DNA of 64,000 bases from Planctomycetota bacterium (GCA_016714045.1 JADJNY010000002.1:682001-746000), one strand, 5' to 3'; counted from the stretch's first letter, positions 33,600-42,292 are shown. Notes: generated from the letters alone by a model not told the origin. A program made the numbers and translations.

Positions 33600-35087
33600 T
33601 CAGACGATCGCGATCGTGTGCACCGTGAGGCGCCCCAGGTCGACGACGCGCAGCGCGTGGTTGTCCGTGTCCGCCACGAACAGGAGGTTGTTCCGCACCG
33701 CGACGCCCTCCGGGTTCGCGAAACGCGCGACGCCGACCGAGCCGTCCTCGTGACCGCGCTCGCCCGTGCCCGCGAGCGTGCGCACCTCGCGCGTCGACGG
33801 GTCGAGCCGCTTCAGCTTGTGGTTGTAGCTGTCCGCGATGTGCAGCAGGCCGTCGAACGCGAGGCCCATCGGGTGCTGCAGCCGCACCGCGTCGCCGACG
33901 CCGTCCTGGTCGCCCCACTCGGACGGACCGCGGCCGACGAGCGTGCGCACGACGGGCTTCCCCGTGAGGTCGACCGCGCGGACGGCGCTCGCCTCCGCGT
34001 CGACGACGAACAGGCGCCGTCCGTCGCTCGCGAGGTCGCTCGGCTGGTTGAACGACGCCTGCGGCGCGAAGCCGTCGACGAGCGCTTCGTGCCCGTTGCC
34101 CGCGAGCGGGTGGAGCGCGCGCTCGTCCTCGAGCGCCCACACCTGGTGGCTGCCCGCCATCGCGATGTACACGTTCGGGCGCTCGACCCACACGGCCCAC
34201 GGCGAGCGCAGCGCGGTCTCGCCCGGCGGACGCGCGACGCGCGGACGGTGGTCGGCTTTCACGCCGGTGCCCGCGACCGTGCGCACGTCGCCGAGCTCCA
34301 GGTCGATCGCGCGCACGGCGTGGTTCAGCGTGTCGGCGACGTAGAGCGTGCGGCCCTTGCGCGCGAGCCCGCGCGGGGCGTGGAAGCGCGCAGACTCGCC
34401 GCTCGCGTCGTGCCAGCCGCTCCCGCCGCCGCCGAAGACGCGCGCGATGCGCGCGCGGCGGTGCGCGTGGTCGTACTCGAGCTGCAGCACGCGGTGGTGG
34501 CCGGTGTCGGACACGAACAGCGTCGTCTCGGAGGCGACGAACAGCTTGGAGGGATGGTCGAGCACGCGATCGGCTTCGCGCGCGCTCTCCGGAGTGAACG
34601 CGCGCGGCTCGTAGTCGAGCTCCTTCGCGCGCGCGTGCTCGTGGATGCGCCGCTCGAGCATCGGCGCGAGCTCGTCGACGTCGATCTCGCCCGGCAGCGC
34701 GCCGAGCGTGCGGCCCCGCGGGTCGATCAACACGGCCGTGGGCCGCGAGCGCACCCCGTAGGCGTTCCAAATGGCGTGGTCCGCGTCCTGGACGACCGGG
34801 TACTCGACGCCGTGCCGAAGGAGCGCCGCGCGGAGCTCCGCGGGCTCGCGCTCGCGGTCGAAACGACCCGCGTGCACGCCGACGACGACGAGCTCCTCGT
34901 GGAAGCGCCGCGCGAGCTCTTTCAGCGGCGCGAAGTCGTGCTGGCAGTCGACGCGGCCGTAGGACCAGAACTCGAGCAGGACGAGCTTGCCGCGCAGGTC
35001 GGCGAGCGCGAGCGGGCGCCCGGTGTTGAACCAGGCGAGGCCGGCATGGAACTCGGGGGCGTGGGGGAGCTCGTCGGGGGCGGACAT
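33600..35087 (-). CDS. Thioredoxin-like domain fused to NHL-repeat beta-propeller
   Basis: A 495-residue protein without a signal peptide. Residues 1-150 have the redoxin fold (LADLRGKLVLLEFWSYGRVDCQHDFAPL); the usual W-x-Y-C-C-x-N-C/GC-x-N-C position has kept only one Cys, because the first is Arg. The rest is a six-bladed NHL propeller with repeated RTLYVADTLNHAVRAIDL, GLLHIADSYNHKLKRLDP and NLLFVADTDNHALRVVDL. Homologues of this architecture (NHLRC2 type) are widespread, with unknown molecular substrate. A TAGTCT -10-like box stands 7 nt before the ATG with no Shine-Dalgarno sequence, suggesting a leaderless message. Confidence 0.87.
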   Translation of the reverse strand: MSAPDELPHAPEFHAGLAWFNTGRPLALADLRGKLVLLEFWSYGRVDCQHDFAPLKELARRFHEELVVVGVHAGRFDREREPAELRAALLRHGVEYPVVQDADHAIWNAYGVRSRPTAVLIDPRGRTLGALPGEIDVDELAPMLERRIHEHARAKELDYEPRAFTPESAREADRVLDHPSKLFVASETTLFVSDTGHHRVLQLEYDHAHRRARIARVFGGGGSGWHDASGESARFHAPRGLARKGRTLYVADTLNHAVRAIDLELGDVRTVAGTGVKADHRPRVARPPGETALRSPWAVWVERPNVYIAMAGSHQVWALEDERALHPLAGNGHEALVDGFAPQASFNQPSDLASDGRRLFVVDAEASAVRAVDLTGKPVVRTLVGRGPSEWGDQDGVGDAVRLQHPMGLAFDGLLHIADSYNHKLKRLDPSTREVRTLAGTGERGHEDGSVGVARFANPEGVAVRNNLLFVADTDNHALRVVDLGRLTVHTIAIV

Positions 35088-35094
35088 CCGCGGG

Positions 35095-35100
35095 AGACTA
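35095..35100 (-). promoter_or_regulatory. -10-like box, leaderless start
   Basis: TAGTCT on the reverse strand lies 7 nt before the start of the NHL-thioredoxin gene. No clear -35 is seen. Confidence 0.35.
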
Positions 35101-35160
35101 CGGAGCGCGCGGTCCGGAGGGAAGGTCGGGCCCGCGCCGCGGCGATCCGTTCCGCGGCGA

Positions 35161-36753
35161 TCAGCCCGCGATGCGCGCCGCCGCCTGCACGAGCGCCGCG
35201 AGCTTCGACTCCGCGATCGCGGCGGACGCGACGGGGTTGTCCGCGAAGGTCGCGAACCCGCAGTCGGGCACCAGGAGCACGCGCTCCTTCCCGAGCACGT
35301 CGATCGCGCGGCGGACGTGTGCGACGATCGACGCGACGTCCTCGACCAGGGGCGCCTTCTGGTTCACCGCGCCGACGCCGACGCGCTTGTCGTCGGGGAG
35401 CGCGCGCAGGACCTCGAGCTCGCCGGCGCGCGGCGTGCACAGCTCGAGCAGGCACGTCCCGACGTCGACGCGCGCGAAGTAGTCGAGCAGCGGGCGGTAG
35501 TCGCCGCGCAGCGCCGCCGACTCGTCGGGCGTCCAGTTGCCGCGGCAGACGTGCACCGCGACGCGCTCGCGCGGTGCGCCGGACGTCACCGCGTCGAGGA
35601 GCTCGCGTGCGAACGCGAGCTCCCGGTCCGCGTCGCCGCGCGCGCTCAGAGCGCCGCACATGAAGCTCGTCCCGTGCTTCTCGCCGCCGAACACGACCTC
35701 GGTCAGCACGGGCTCGTCGAACTGCACGATCGACGCGCCGGCCGCGAGCAGGTCGAAGAGCTCCTCGCGCAGCACGTTCACGACGTCGACGGCGAGCTCC
35801 TCGCGCGTCGCGTAGGTCTTCTCGGCCATGCACTCGAGGAAGAGCACGCGCGAGAGCAGGTACGGGCCCGGCAGCGCGACCTTGATCGGGCGTTGCGTGA
35901 CGCCGCGTGCGAAGTCGAGCTCGTGGCGCGCGATCGGGCGCGTGCGCGCGATGCGCCCGAGGATCGCGGGATGACGCACGTGCTCGGCGGGCACGTCGAG
36001 ACGCGCGAACTCGGCGGCGAGCTTCTCGGGCTGGTCGACCATCGGGAGCAGGTCGGTCAGCGGCACGAGCTGGCAGTTCTCGAGTCGCGAACCGACGAAG
36101 CTGACGTAGGAGTCGCGGCGCTGCTCGCCGTCGCTGACGACGTGCGCGCCCGAGCGCTCCTGCGCCGCGATCGCGAGGCGCACGGCGTCGTCGGCGCTCG
36201 CGTGGAACTCCGACTCGGAGAGCCGCCCCTCGAGGAATTCGTGCAGCACGCGCACGAGCCACTTGGGCCGCGGCCAGCTCCCGATGCCCATCACGGAGAG
36301 CGGCGCGATGCTCGCGGCGGGCGCCGCAGCCGGGAGCACGCGCGCGCGGTTCAGCGCCGTGCTCGCGACGGTCGCTGTCCGCGCCGCGGGAGCTCCACGC
36401 GCGCCGAGCGTCGGCGCGCCGTCCGCGTGCGCGCGAGCCGGGGCGGGCGCGACGCCCGCGGGGTTCGTCGGTCGGGCGCGCTCCGCGAGGCGCCCCTTGC
36501 ACACGAGGAAGCTGCGCTGGCTCCCGTGCTTCGTCCACGACACGAGCTCGTTGCCGGTCATGCGGCACCACGCAGGCAGCTCGACGTCGACGGACGTCTC
36601 GGTCGAGCGCACGTCGAGCAGCCCGCCGCGCGGCAGCGGGTCGATCGAACGGCGGATGAGGAGCAGGAGCCCGCCTCCGCAGTCGAGGTCCCCGCCGTCG
36701 ACGGTTGCGTCGGCGGCGAGGGCGTGGTTCGGGACGGGCTCCATGTCGCTCAT
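35161..36753 (-). CDS. TusA-like sulfurtransferase domain fused to cobalamin-independent methionine-synthase-like (MetE C-terminal) domain
   Basis: A 530-residue fusion. Residues about 15-85 form a TusA/SirA-like domain: GGDLDCGGGLLLLIRRSID, then VDVELPAWCRMTGNELVSW, with the Cys of the first motif in the sulfur-carrier position. A Pro/Ala linker follows, and from about 150 a MetE/UROD-type barrel: GIGSWPRPKWLVRVLHEFL, DGEQRRDSYVSFVG, LPGPYLLSRVLFLE, ASIVQFDEPVLTEVVFGG and the zinc-ligand-like VHVCRGNW plus VPDCGFATF at the end. Such barrels transfer methyl groups to thiols, with folate or corrinoid donors, or act on other sulfur compounds. The DsrE gene 7 nt upstream supports a sulfur-relay role. 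The true thiol acceptor is unknown. Confidence 0.85.
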   Translation of the reverse strand: MSDMEPVPNHALAADATVDGGDLDCGGGLLLLIRRSIDPLPRGGLLDVRSTETSVDVELPAWCRMTGNELVSWTKHGSQRSFLVCKGRLAERARPTNPAGVAPAPARAHADGAPTLGARGAPAARTATVASTALNRARVLPAAAPAASIAPLSVMGIGSWPRPKWLVRVLHEFLEGRLSESEFHASADDAVRLAIAAQERSGAHVVSDGEQRRDSYVSFVGSRLENCQLVPLTDLLPMVDQPEKLAAEFARLDVPAEHVRHPAILGRIARTRPIARHELDFARGVTQRPIKVALPGPYLLSRVLFLECMAEKTYATREELAVDVVNVLREELFDLLAAGASIVQFDEPVLTEVVFGGEKHGTSFMCGALSARGDADRELAFARELLDAVTSGAPRERVAVHVCRGNWTPDESAALRGDYRPLLDYFARVDVGTCLLELCTPRAGELEVLRALPDDKRVGVGAVNQKAPLVEDVASIVAHVRRAIDVLGKERVLLVPDCGFATFADNPVASAAIAESKLAALVQAAARIAG

Positions 36754-36760
36754 CGCGCGC

Positions 36761-37123
36761 TCAGTAGCTGACGCACGGGCTGCCGCCCGAGAGGAACTCG
36801 ACGAGCTTCGCGCCGCCGACGATCGTCGCGCCGGGCACGAGCTTCGTCTCGTCGAGCTTGCGCTTCTTGAAGCACGGCGAGCACACGTAGATCGTGCCGC
36901 CGCCCTTCACGAAGTTCGTCATCAACTCCTGGAGGGGCGCGAAGCCCTCCTCCTTGATCTCGTCGGCGTAGTCCTGCTGCGCGAGGCGCACGCCCTCGAT
37001 GCTCAGGAAAACCAACGTCTCCTTGTCGCTCGCCACCGCTGCGTTTGCGACGACGAAGGCGACCGTCGCTTTGTCGGTGTCGTTCTTGCCGCAGGTCAGG
37101 CTCACACAGAATCGTCCAGCCAT
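36761..37123 (-). CDS. DsrE/TusD-family sulfur-relay protein
   Basis: A 120-residue DsrE-fold protein: FCVSLTCGKNDTDKATVAFV at the start, TLVFLSIEGVRLAQQDYADE, and the loop IYVCSPCFKKRKLDETKLVP with Cys in the sulfur-binding position, ending GGAKLVEFLSGGSPCVSY. DsrE proteins pass persulfide sulfur between TusA-type carriers and enzymes. The TusA-MetE fusion begins 7 nt downstream, so the two are surely one transcript and probably one pathway. GAGAGGA lies about 8 nt before the ATG. Confidence 0.87.
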   Translation of the reverse strand: MAGRFCVSLTCGKNDTDKATVAFVVANAAVASDKETLVFLSIEGVRLAQQDYADEIKEEGFAPLQELMTNFVKGGGTIYVCSPCFKKRKLDETKLVPGATIVGGAKLVEFLSGGSPCVSY

Positions 37124-37248
37124 GTTCGTCGTCCTCTCGGTGTTCGGGGCTTGGTTGCGGAGGGAGCGCGGGGGGACCGCGGCGAGCCGGGCGGCGCGCC
37201 GCGGTCCGTGCGTCCATCAGGACGCGTTCGCGTCTCTCTCCATCGGAC

Positions 37249-38322
37249 TCACTTCCTCTGCTTGTAGGTCAGCTTGCGGGTCCAGCCCGTCTTCTCGGCG
37301 CTGACCGCGCCGTCGATCTCGACCAAGGCCTTCGGGAGCGCGTTGATCGCGCCCACCTTCGGCGCCGGCTCGACCTTCACGTCGCGGCCGAGGCTCCAGA
37401 GCACGCGCCGCTCGTCGAGGTTGCCGAAGTAGTAGTCGACCATCGAAGGGTCGGCCTTCGTGTAACCCGCCGCGGTCGTGCGCTTGACCAGGGTCTCGTT
37501 CTCCTTCGTGAGCTGGAAGTCGCCGACGAAGATGTCCGCGATCGCCACGTCGATCGGGATCCAACCCAGCTGAGGCGCCCAGAACTCGAGCCAGCAGTGG
37601 TAGCTCTGGTCCGTGTCCTGTCCGTCGAGCTCCGCCTTGAAGAACGAGCCGTAGTAGAAGCGCGTCGGGATGCCCGCGGCACGCGACAGCGCGGCGTAGA
37701 GCGAGTGGAAGTCGGTGCAATTGCCGGTCTTGCTCGTGAGGCAGTACTCGCTCGAGCCGACGGGCGACGCCTTCTTGTTTGCCGGGTCCTTGACCCAGTA
37801 CTCGATGTTCGCGAGCACCCAGTCGTAGACCTTCCTCGACGCCTTCACGGGGTTCGTCTCGGCGCCGACGATCTCCTTCGCGAGCTTCTGGATCTTCTCG
37901 TCGATCACGACGTTCGTGTTCGGCGCGAGGTCCTTCGCGTGCGCCTTGCGCTCTTCGTCCGTGATCGCGCGCGTCGCGGAGGCGTCGATCTTCGCCTTCT
38001 GCTCCGTGCGCGTGACCTCGAAGGTCGTGACGACCTTCAGGTCGGCGGGGAACGGGGCTTTCGCCTCGACGTAGAGCACCTTCGAGCCCTCCGAGTCCGT
38101 GACGACGCGGTGCGTGACGGGGCACTTCACTTCGAGATTCGCGACCTTCGTGAAGGCGTCGTCCTGGGGCAGCGCGATCCACGCGCGCAGCTCCTTCGCG
38201 TCCTTCGACGGCGTGAGGGCGATCTCGTTGGTCGCCTGGAACGTCGCGGTCTTCGCGGACTGGACGACCAGGGCGGGGGAGCTCGCCATCGAGGCGAGCG
38301 CGAACGTGATGGGAATCAGCAT
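37249..38322 (-). CDS. Exported transglutaminase-like (cysteine protease fold) protein
   Basis: A 357-residue protein with a signal peptide (IPITFALASMASSPALVVQS). The central domain has a transglutaminase-like triad: Cys in LTSKTGNCTDFHSLYAALSR, His in SYHCWLEFWAPQLGWIPIDV, and Asp in the same strand (PIDVAIAD). Before it lies a beta-rich segment, IALPQDDAFTKVANLEVKCP. The domain is common in secreted proteins that cleave or cross-link peptides. It follows the porin gene by 11 nt (GAGGA ribosome site), so the two are likely one operon. The substrate is unknown. Confidence 0.86.
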   Translation of the reverse strand: MLIPITFALASMASSPALVVQSAKTATFQATNEIALTPSKDAKELRAWIALPQDDAFTKVANLEVKCPVTHRVVTDSEGSKVLYVEAKAPFPADLKVVTTFEVTRTEQKAKIDASATRAITDEERKAHAKDLAPNTNVVIDEKIQKLAKEIVGAETNPVKASRKVYDWVLANIEYWVKDPANKKASPVGSSEYCLTSKTGNCTDFHSLYAALSRAAGIPTRFYYGSFFKAELDGQDTDQSYHCWLEFWAPQLGWIPIDVAIADIFVGDFQLTKENETLVKRTTAAGYTKADPSMVDYYFGNLDERRVLWSLGRDVKVEPAPKVGAINALPKALVEIDGAVSAEKTGWTRKLTYKQRK

Positions 38323-38333
38323 GGTCGTGTTCC

Positions 38334-39737
38334 TCAGAAGGAGTACTGCAGGAAGCCGGCGACGCGGTTGTCGTCGCCGTCGGTGAGGCCGACGTACTTG
38401 GTCGTCCAGTCCAGGTACTCGAGCCCGAAGGACAGCGGCTTGTAGTTCCACCGCAGCGCCGCGTACTTGATCACGTTCTCGGCGCGACCCTGCGCGCCGA
38501 CGTCCGCGTTGTCGGGGTTGTCGTTGCTGAACCCGACGTAGCTCGTCAGGTGATCGCTCACCTTGTACGAGAGCTCGGCGAAGCCGCCCTTCGCGGCGAT
38601 CTCGTCGCCGGTCGTGCGGTTGATGCCCTGGAAAATGCCGCCACGGACGTCATCGACGTTCTTGCCGGTCCACCACTCCGCCTTGAAGCCGACGATGTCC
38701 TCGTAGACGGGGAGGTTGACGTCGAGGCCGTACGCCTCGCTGTCGAACCGGTTCTCGCCCGCGAACGACGTGTCGGGGTGCTCCCACGCGCGGTGGGCCC
38801 ACACGCCGACCTCCGCCTTGCCCTTGCCGAGCTCGAAGCGGTTCGCGACGCGCGCCTGGAGCGTCGGCTTGTCCGACGTTTCACCGTCGCGGAAGCCGGC
38901 GCCGTACGTGCCGGCCGTGTCGAGGTCCGCGTTGTCGTCGGCGCCCGAGAGGCCGATCTCGGCCTGCGCAATGAAGCCGGTTTCGCTCGCGGGCGGCGCG
39001 TACTCGAAGCGCAGCTGCGGACGGCGGTCGCCGAGGTTGCCTGCGCCCCACATGACGAGGTCCGAGTTCACGATGGGGAACAGGGGCGAGATGATGTCGT
39101 TCGACTGGCCCGCGAGCAGCGACACGCGGTCCCAAGCCATCCTCAACCACGCATGGCGCATGCGCAGCGCGGAGCGCGACTCGGATTGTCCGGCGAGGCC
39201 GTTGTTGAAGAAGTCGACTTCGATCTTGCCCGTGACCTTCGCGTTGCCGAGCGACTCGACGCTTCCACCGTCGAAGTCGAAGCCCAGGCGCGAGAGGCGC
39301 GGGTGCATCGTGAGGTCGCTCTTGTTCGAGCCGCCGGCGCCGACGGGACCCGCCGCGGGCGCGGTCGGATCCTCGGAGAGGATCCAGCCGATCGTCTGCG
39401 TGTTGTTGGGGCGCGAGTCGTCGCGCTGGATGTCGAGGCGCGCGAAGCCGTAGACCTTGAAGCGGTTGCCCGCGCTGATCAGGTCCTTCCACGCCGGCGA
39501 GGGCTCTTCCTTCGCGGCGGCGACGGGCGCGGACTGCGGGGCCGGCGCCGACGCAGGCACGGCCTGCTTCTGCGCGGCGAGCTGCGTCTCGAGCTGCTCC
39601 ATGCGCTGGCGCAGCTCCTGCAGCTCCTTCGCCGCGTCCTGCGACGGAGCGTTTTGCGCGACGGCCAACGGCGTCGTGAGCGCGAGCACGCCGAGCATCG
39701 AGCTCGTGCGTGCGATCGATTCGAGCGAACGGTTCAT
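38334..39737 (-). CDS. Outer-membrane porin, DcaP/OprP-like
   Basis: A 467-residue protein with a signal peptide (SMLGVLALTTPLAVAQ). It continues with a coiled-coil region (ELQELRQRMEQLETQLAAQK) and a Pro/Ala linker, then a beta-barrel of amphipathic strands: RFKVYGFARLDIQRDDSR, KVTGKIEVDFFNNG, MRHAWLRMAWDRVSLLAGQS and ALRWNYKPLSFGLEYLDW. The final residue is Phe (GFLQYSF), the usual outer-membrane insertion signal. DcaP-type porins carry small anionic solutes. ATG was chosen over the GTG one codon earlier because the GGAGGAG site is better spaced. The transglutaminase-like gene follows 11 nt after the stop. Confidence 0.88.
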   Translation of the reverse strand: MNRSLESIARTSSMLGVLALTTPLAVAQNAPSQDAAKELQELRQRMEQLETQLAAQKQAVPASAPAPQSAPVAAAKEEPSPAWKDLISAGNRFKVYGFARLDIQRDDSRPNNTQTIGWILSEDPTAPAAGPVGAGGSNKSDLTMHPRLSRLGFDFDGGSVESLGNAKVTGKIEVDFFNNGLAGQSESRSALRMRHAWLRMAWDRVSLLAGQSNDIISPLFPIVNSDLVMWGAGNLGDRRPQLRFEYAPPASETGFIAQAEIGLSGADDNADLDTAGTYGAGFRDGETSDKPTLQARVANRFELGKGKAEVGVWAHRAWEHPDTSFAGENRFDSEAYGLDVNLPVYEDIVGFKAEWWTGKNVDDVRGGIFQGINRTTGDEIAAKGGFAELSYKVSDHLTSYVGFSNDNPDNADVGAQGRAENVIKYAALRWNYKPLSFGLEYLDWTTKYVGLTDGDDNRVAGFLQYSF

Positions 39738-40050
39738 CACTCCTCCAAACCTTCTCGTGGGGGTTTCTCGTCGTCACCCGGACGGGTGCGCCGCGGAGGA
39801 CCTGCACGCGGCACGAGGAGAAGGAGGAGCGGGATCGCGACGCGCGTCGCGGCGCGTCTTCAGGCGATCACGGACCCGACCGGTCCCGTGCGAAGCGTGC
39901 GAGTCGCTCCTCGCCGCATCGCGTCGCCGGCCATTCAGCCGAACGGGACCTTGTGGATCGCCCAGGGGAACACGGGTGAAAGGCTAGCGACAGCCGTGAA
40001 AGCCGTCAAACGAGTGTGCCGTGGCGCCGCGCAGGTCCGCGAGCCGACGC
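39738..40050. other. 313-nt leader/intergenic region upstream of porin
   Basis: No gene was seen. It carries a good reverse-strand promoter (39981-40009) and leaves a 5' leader of about 235 nt before the porin start. A CGCCGCGACGCGCGTCGCG hairpin-forming stretch is inside the leader. I could not match it to a known riboswitch consensus. Confidence 0.55.
39981..40009 (-). promoter_or_regulatory. Sigma-70-type promoter for the porin operon
   Basis: On the reverse strand TTGACG (40004-40009) and TAGCCT (39981-39986) are separated by exactly 17 bp. This is the best -35/-10 pair I see in the window. The -10 variant matches the TAGnCT form found in front of other genes here. Confidence 0.65.
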
Positions 40051-40674
40051 TCAGTCGCGGCGGCGGCGCAGCAGGAAGCGCGGCGCACGCGCATGGAGGA
40101 GCTCGTGGCCCGTCATGCGGCACCACGCGGGCAGGTCCTCGCTCGCGCCGGGATCGCGCGCGACGAGCTCGAGCACCTCGCCGGCCTTCAACGCGCGCAT
40201 CCGCACGCGCAGCTCGAGCACGAGCTCGCCGCAGCCGAGGTCGCCCGCGTCCCACGTCTCGTGCGCGGGTTCCAGCTCCTCCGGCGCGCGGCCCTTCTCG
40301 GCGCCCGCGGGCACGACGCGGACGAGCGCGCAGCCCGGCTCGCGTCCGTCCGCGACGCGCCACGCACCGCCGTAGCACGCGCGGCGCTCGAAGTGCGCGC
40401 GCAGGTGCGCGCGGAGCGCGTCGACGTCGGAGGCGGCCGCGCTCGACGCGCCGTGGAACTCGCACGCCGCGCACGCGCTGCACACGGGGGCCCGCTTGTG
40501 CCCGAGCGCGCTCGCGAAGAGCAGCTCGTGCGCGCAAAGGGCGGTCGCGCATCGCGCGCAGATCGAACCCGCGTGCGCGTCGAGCCACGCGACGAGCTCG
40601 CGCTCGCGGCGCGCGTCGTGCTCGCTCCCACCGGCCTCCCGCGTCGCGTCGCGGTCGTTCGGGTTCGGCTCCAC
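40051..40674 (-). CDS. TusA-like domain protein with N-terminal Cys-rich region
   Basis: A 207-residue protein starting at GTG (a TAGGAT -10-like box ends 6 nt before it). Residues about 30-70 carry a possible zinc-binding set (AHAGSICARCATALCAHELL, then VCSACAACEFHG). The C-terminal 75 residues are TusA-like: DAGDLGCGELVLELRVRMRA, then LPAWCRMTGHELLHARAPRF. The latter resembles the first domain of the TusA-MetE fusion (36 kb), including the L-P-A-W-C-R-M-T-G-x-E-L stretch. It may carry persulfide sulfur or be a degenerate regulator. The sulfur cluster 36-37 kb is on the same strand, 3 kb away. Confidence 0.78.
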   Translation of the reverse strand: MEPNPNDRDATREAGGSEHDARRERELVAWLDAHAGSICARCATALCAHELLFASALGHKRAPVCSACAACEFHGASSAAASDVDALRAHLRAHFERRACYGGAWRVADGREPGCALVRVVPAGAEKGRAPEELEPAHETWDAGDLGCGELVLELRVRMRALKAGEVLELVARDPGASEDLPAWCRMTGHELLHARAPRFLLRRRRD

Positions 40675-40680
40675 GCGCGG

Positions 40681-40686
40681 ATCCTA
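40681..40686 (-). promoter_or_regulatory. -10-like box, leaderless start
   Basis: TAGGAT on the reverse strand ends 6 nt before the GTG start of the TusA-like gene, with no ribosome site. Confidence 0.35.
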
Positions 40687-41361
40687 CGCCGTTCCGCCGG
40701 TCGGCGGCATCGGCCGGCGCGCGTGCTCGGCGAGCGCGGCGAGCACGCGCTTCTCGACGTCGAGCTCGCTGAAGAGCGGCTCCATCGTCGCCTGGGGGAG
40801 CTGCAAGCGCAGGAGGAGCAGGTCCGCGAGCTGCGTCAGCGGCACGTCGGACGGGAGCGCCGCGAGCTCGCGACAGCGCTGGAGCACGGCGCACGAGAGC
40901 TTCTCGCGCAGGAGCTTCTCGCACGACAGACACACCTGCGTCTCGCGCACCGGGACGACGCGCACGCGGCGGTAGAGCCGGTCGCACGGCACTTCCTCGA
41001 TCCGCACGCGCGCGAGGCCCGCGACGAGGATGTAGAAGCGCCCGTCGGGGAGCTGCTCGTGCTGCACGATCTCGCCGAGGCCGCCGATCGCGAGGAAGGG
41101 CGGCTTCGCGGCGGGATCGGGCTTCGCGCCGAGCTCCGGGACCTTGTGCTTCCCGCCGTGATCGCGCAGTGTGCCGAGCACGAGGCGTCCGGGTCCGTCG
41201 AGCAAGTCGAGCACCATCTGCCGGTAACGCGGCTCGAAGACGTGCAGCGGCATCCGCGTGCCGGGGAACAGGAACACGTTGGGCAGCGGGAACAGCGGCG
41301 CCACGCACGTGGCGGGTCCGCTTTCGCTCGCTCCGCCGGTCCCGTCAGCTGCGTGCACCAC
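40684..41361 (-). CDS. LON substrate-binding-domain protein
   Basis: A 225-residue protein consisting of a Lon-N (LON substrate-binding) domain only: APLFPLPNVFLFPGTRMPLH, VFEPRYRQMVLDLLDGPG, GLARVRIEEVPCDRLYRRVR, and a helical C-terminus (LQLPQATMEPLFSELDVEKR). There is no AAA or protease part. Stand-alone LON proteins occur widely, perhaps binding partly unfolded proteins. The start at GTG is inside the last 17 nt of the SirB1-like gene upstream, so the two are coupled. Two Cys in VCLSCEKLL might bind metal. Confidence 0.9.
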   Translation of the reverse strand: MVHAADGTGGASESGPATCVAPLFPLPNVFLFPGTRMPLHVFEPRYRQMVLDLLDGPGRLVLGTLRDHGGKHKVPELGAKPDPAAKPPFLAIGGLGEIVQHEQLPDGRFYILVAGLARVRIEEVPCDRLYRRVRVVPVRETQVCLSCEKLLREKLSCAVLQRCRELAALPSDVPLTQLADLLLLRLQLPQATMEPLFSELDVEKRVLAALAEHARRPMPPTGGTA

Positions 41362-42292
41362 GCGTGGGCCCCGCTCCGCGCGCCGTCGCGGCCGTACGCG
41401 CTTCGAGCGCGTGCAGCACGAGCGCGAGGTCGTCGATCTCGCGCTTGAGGCCGCGCTTCTCCGCGCTGCGCGTCAAGTTCAGGAGCTGGCGCTTGAAGAG
41501 CGTGCGATCGTTCGCCTCGCGCAGCATGCTCGCGTCGAAGCGCATGCGGTTCTGCTCGACGTAGCGGCGGCACTCGCGCTCGGTGCGCTCCTGTCCCTTG
41601 TGATACGGGTCGAAGATGATCCCCGTCGGACCGGCCCACAGGCGCAGCATCACGTGACCCGGGAGCGGCAGGACGCCGCCGCGCAAGCCCATGCGGCGCG
41701 CGACGAAGAGGTACACCGCGCAGAGCGAGAGCGGCATCCCGGTGCGCTTCTCGATCACGCGCGGGAGGTGGACGTTGTCGGGGTTGTGGAACTCGCCGGC
41801 GCTGCCGCCGAAGCCGAGCTCGACGCCGAGGTAGCGGGGGATGAGGCGCACGCGCTCGAGCTCGTCCTGCGTGCGGCGACCACGCTCGACGAGCTCGGCG
41901 GCCATCGAATCGAGCGCGCGTTGGAACGGGCGCGGGTCGAGGGCCGGGGCCCGGTAGCGCGCGAGCAGGAACAGCGCCGTCTCGAGCTCGATCTTCTCGC
42001 GCGACGCGTACCCGACGAGGCGACGGACGACCGCCGACCGGTCGAGCTCCGCGAGCAGTGTCCGGGCGCGGCTCCGGGCGCGGGCGTCCTGGGACTGCGT
42101 CTCGCGCCGCAGGAGCGCCGCCGCGCGGCGGCCTTCGCGCGCGATCTCGGGCCGGATGCGCTCCCAGACGAAGTCCGACTCGTCCCCGAGGAGCTGGACC
42201 AGGGCGGCGAGCCGCCGGTCGCGCTCGCGGTCCGCCCGCCGAGCGGCGGGGACCAGCGTCGAGGCATCACAGGGGGAGGAGCAGGAGTTCAC
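41345..42292 (-). CDS. SirB1/transglutaminase-like protein
   Basis: A 315-residue protein with a SirB1/transglutaminase-like core: LIPRYLGVELGFGGSAGEFH, NPDNVHLPRVIEKRTGMPLS, YLFVARRMGLRGGVLPLPGH and ATGxIFDPYHKGQE. The Cys of LSLCAVYLFVAR and the His of LPGHVMLRL are in triad-like positions. The N-terminal 110 residues are helical with Arg-rich runs. The function of SirB1 homologues is unknown. The start is a GTG at the far end; a shorter form cannot be excluded. It overlaps the LON gene by 17 nt. Confidence 0.82.
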   Translation of the reverse strand: MNSCSSPCDASTLVPAARRADRERDRRLAALVQLLGDESDFVWERIRPEIAREGRRAAALLRRETQSQDARARSRARTLLAELDRSAVVRRLVGYASREKIELETALFLLARYRAPALDPRPFQRALDSMAAELVERGRRTQDELERVRLIPRYLGVELGFGGSAGEFHNPDNVHLPRVIEKRTGMPLSLCAVYLFVARRMGLRGGVLPLPGHVMLRLWAGPTGIIFDPYHKGQERTERECRRYVEQNRMRFDASMLREANDRTLFKRQLLNLTRSAEKRGLKREIDDLALVLHALEARTAATARGAGPTRGARS

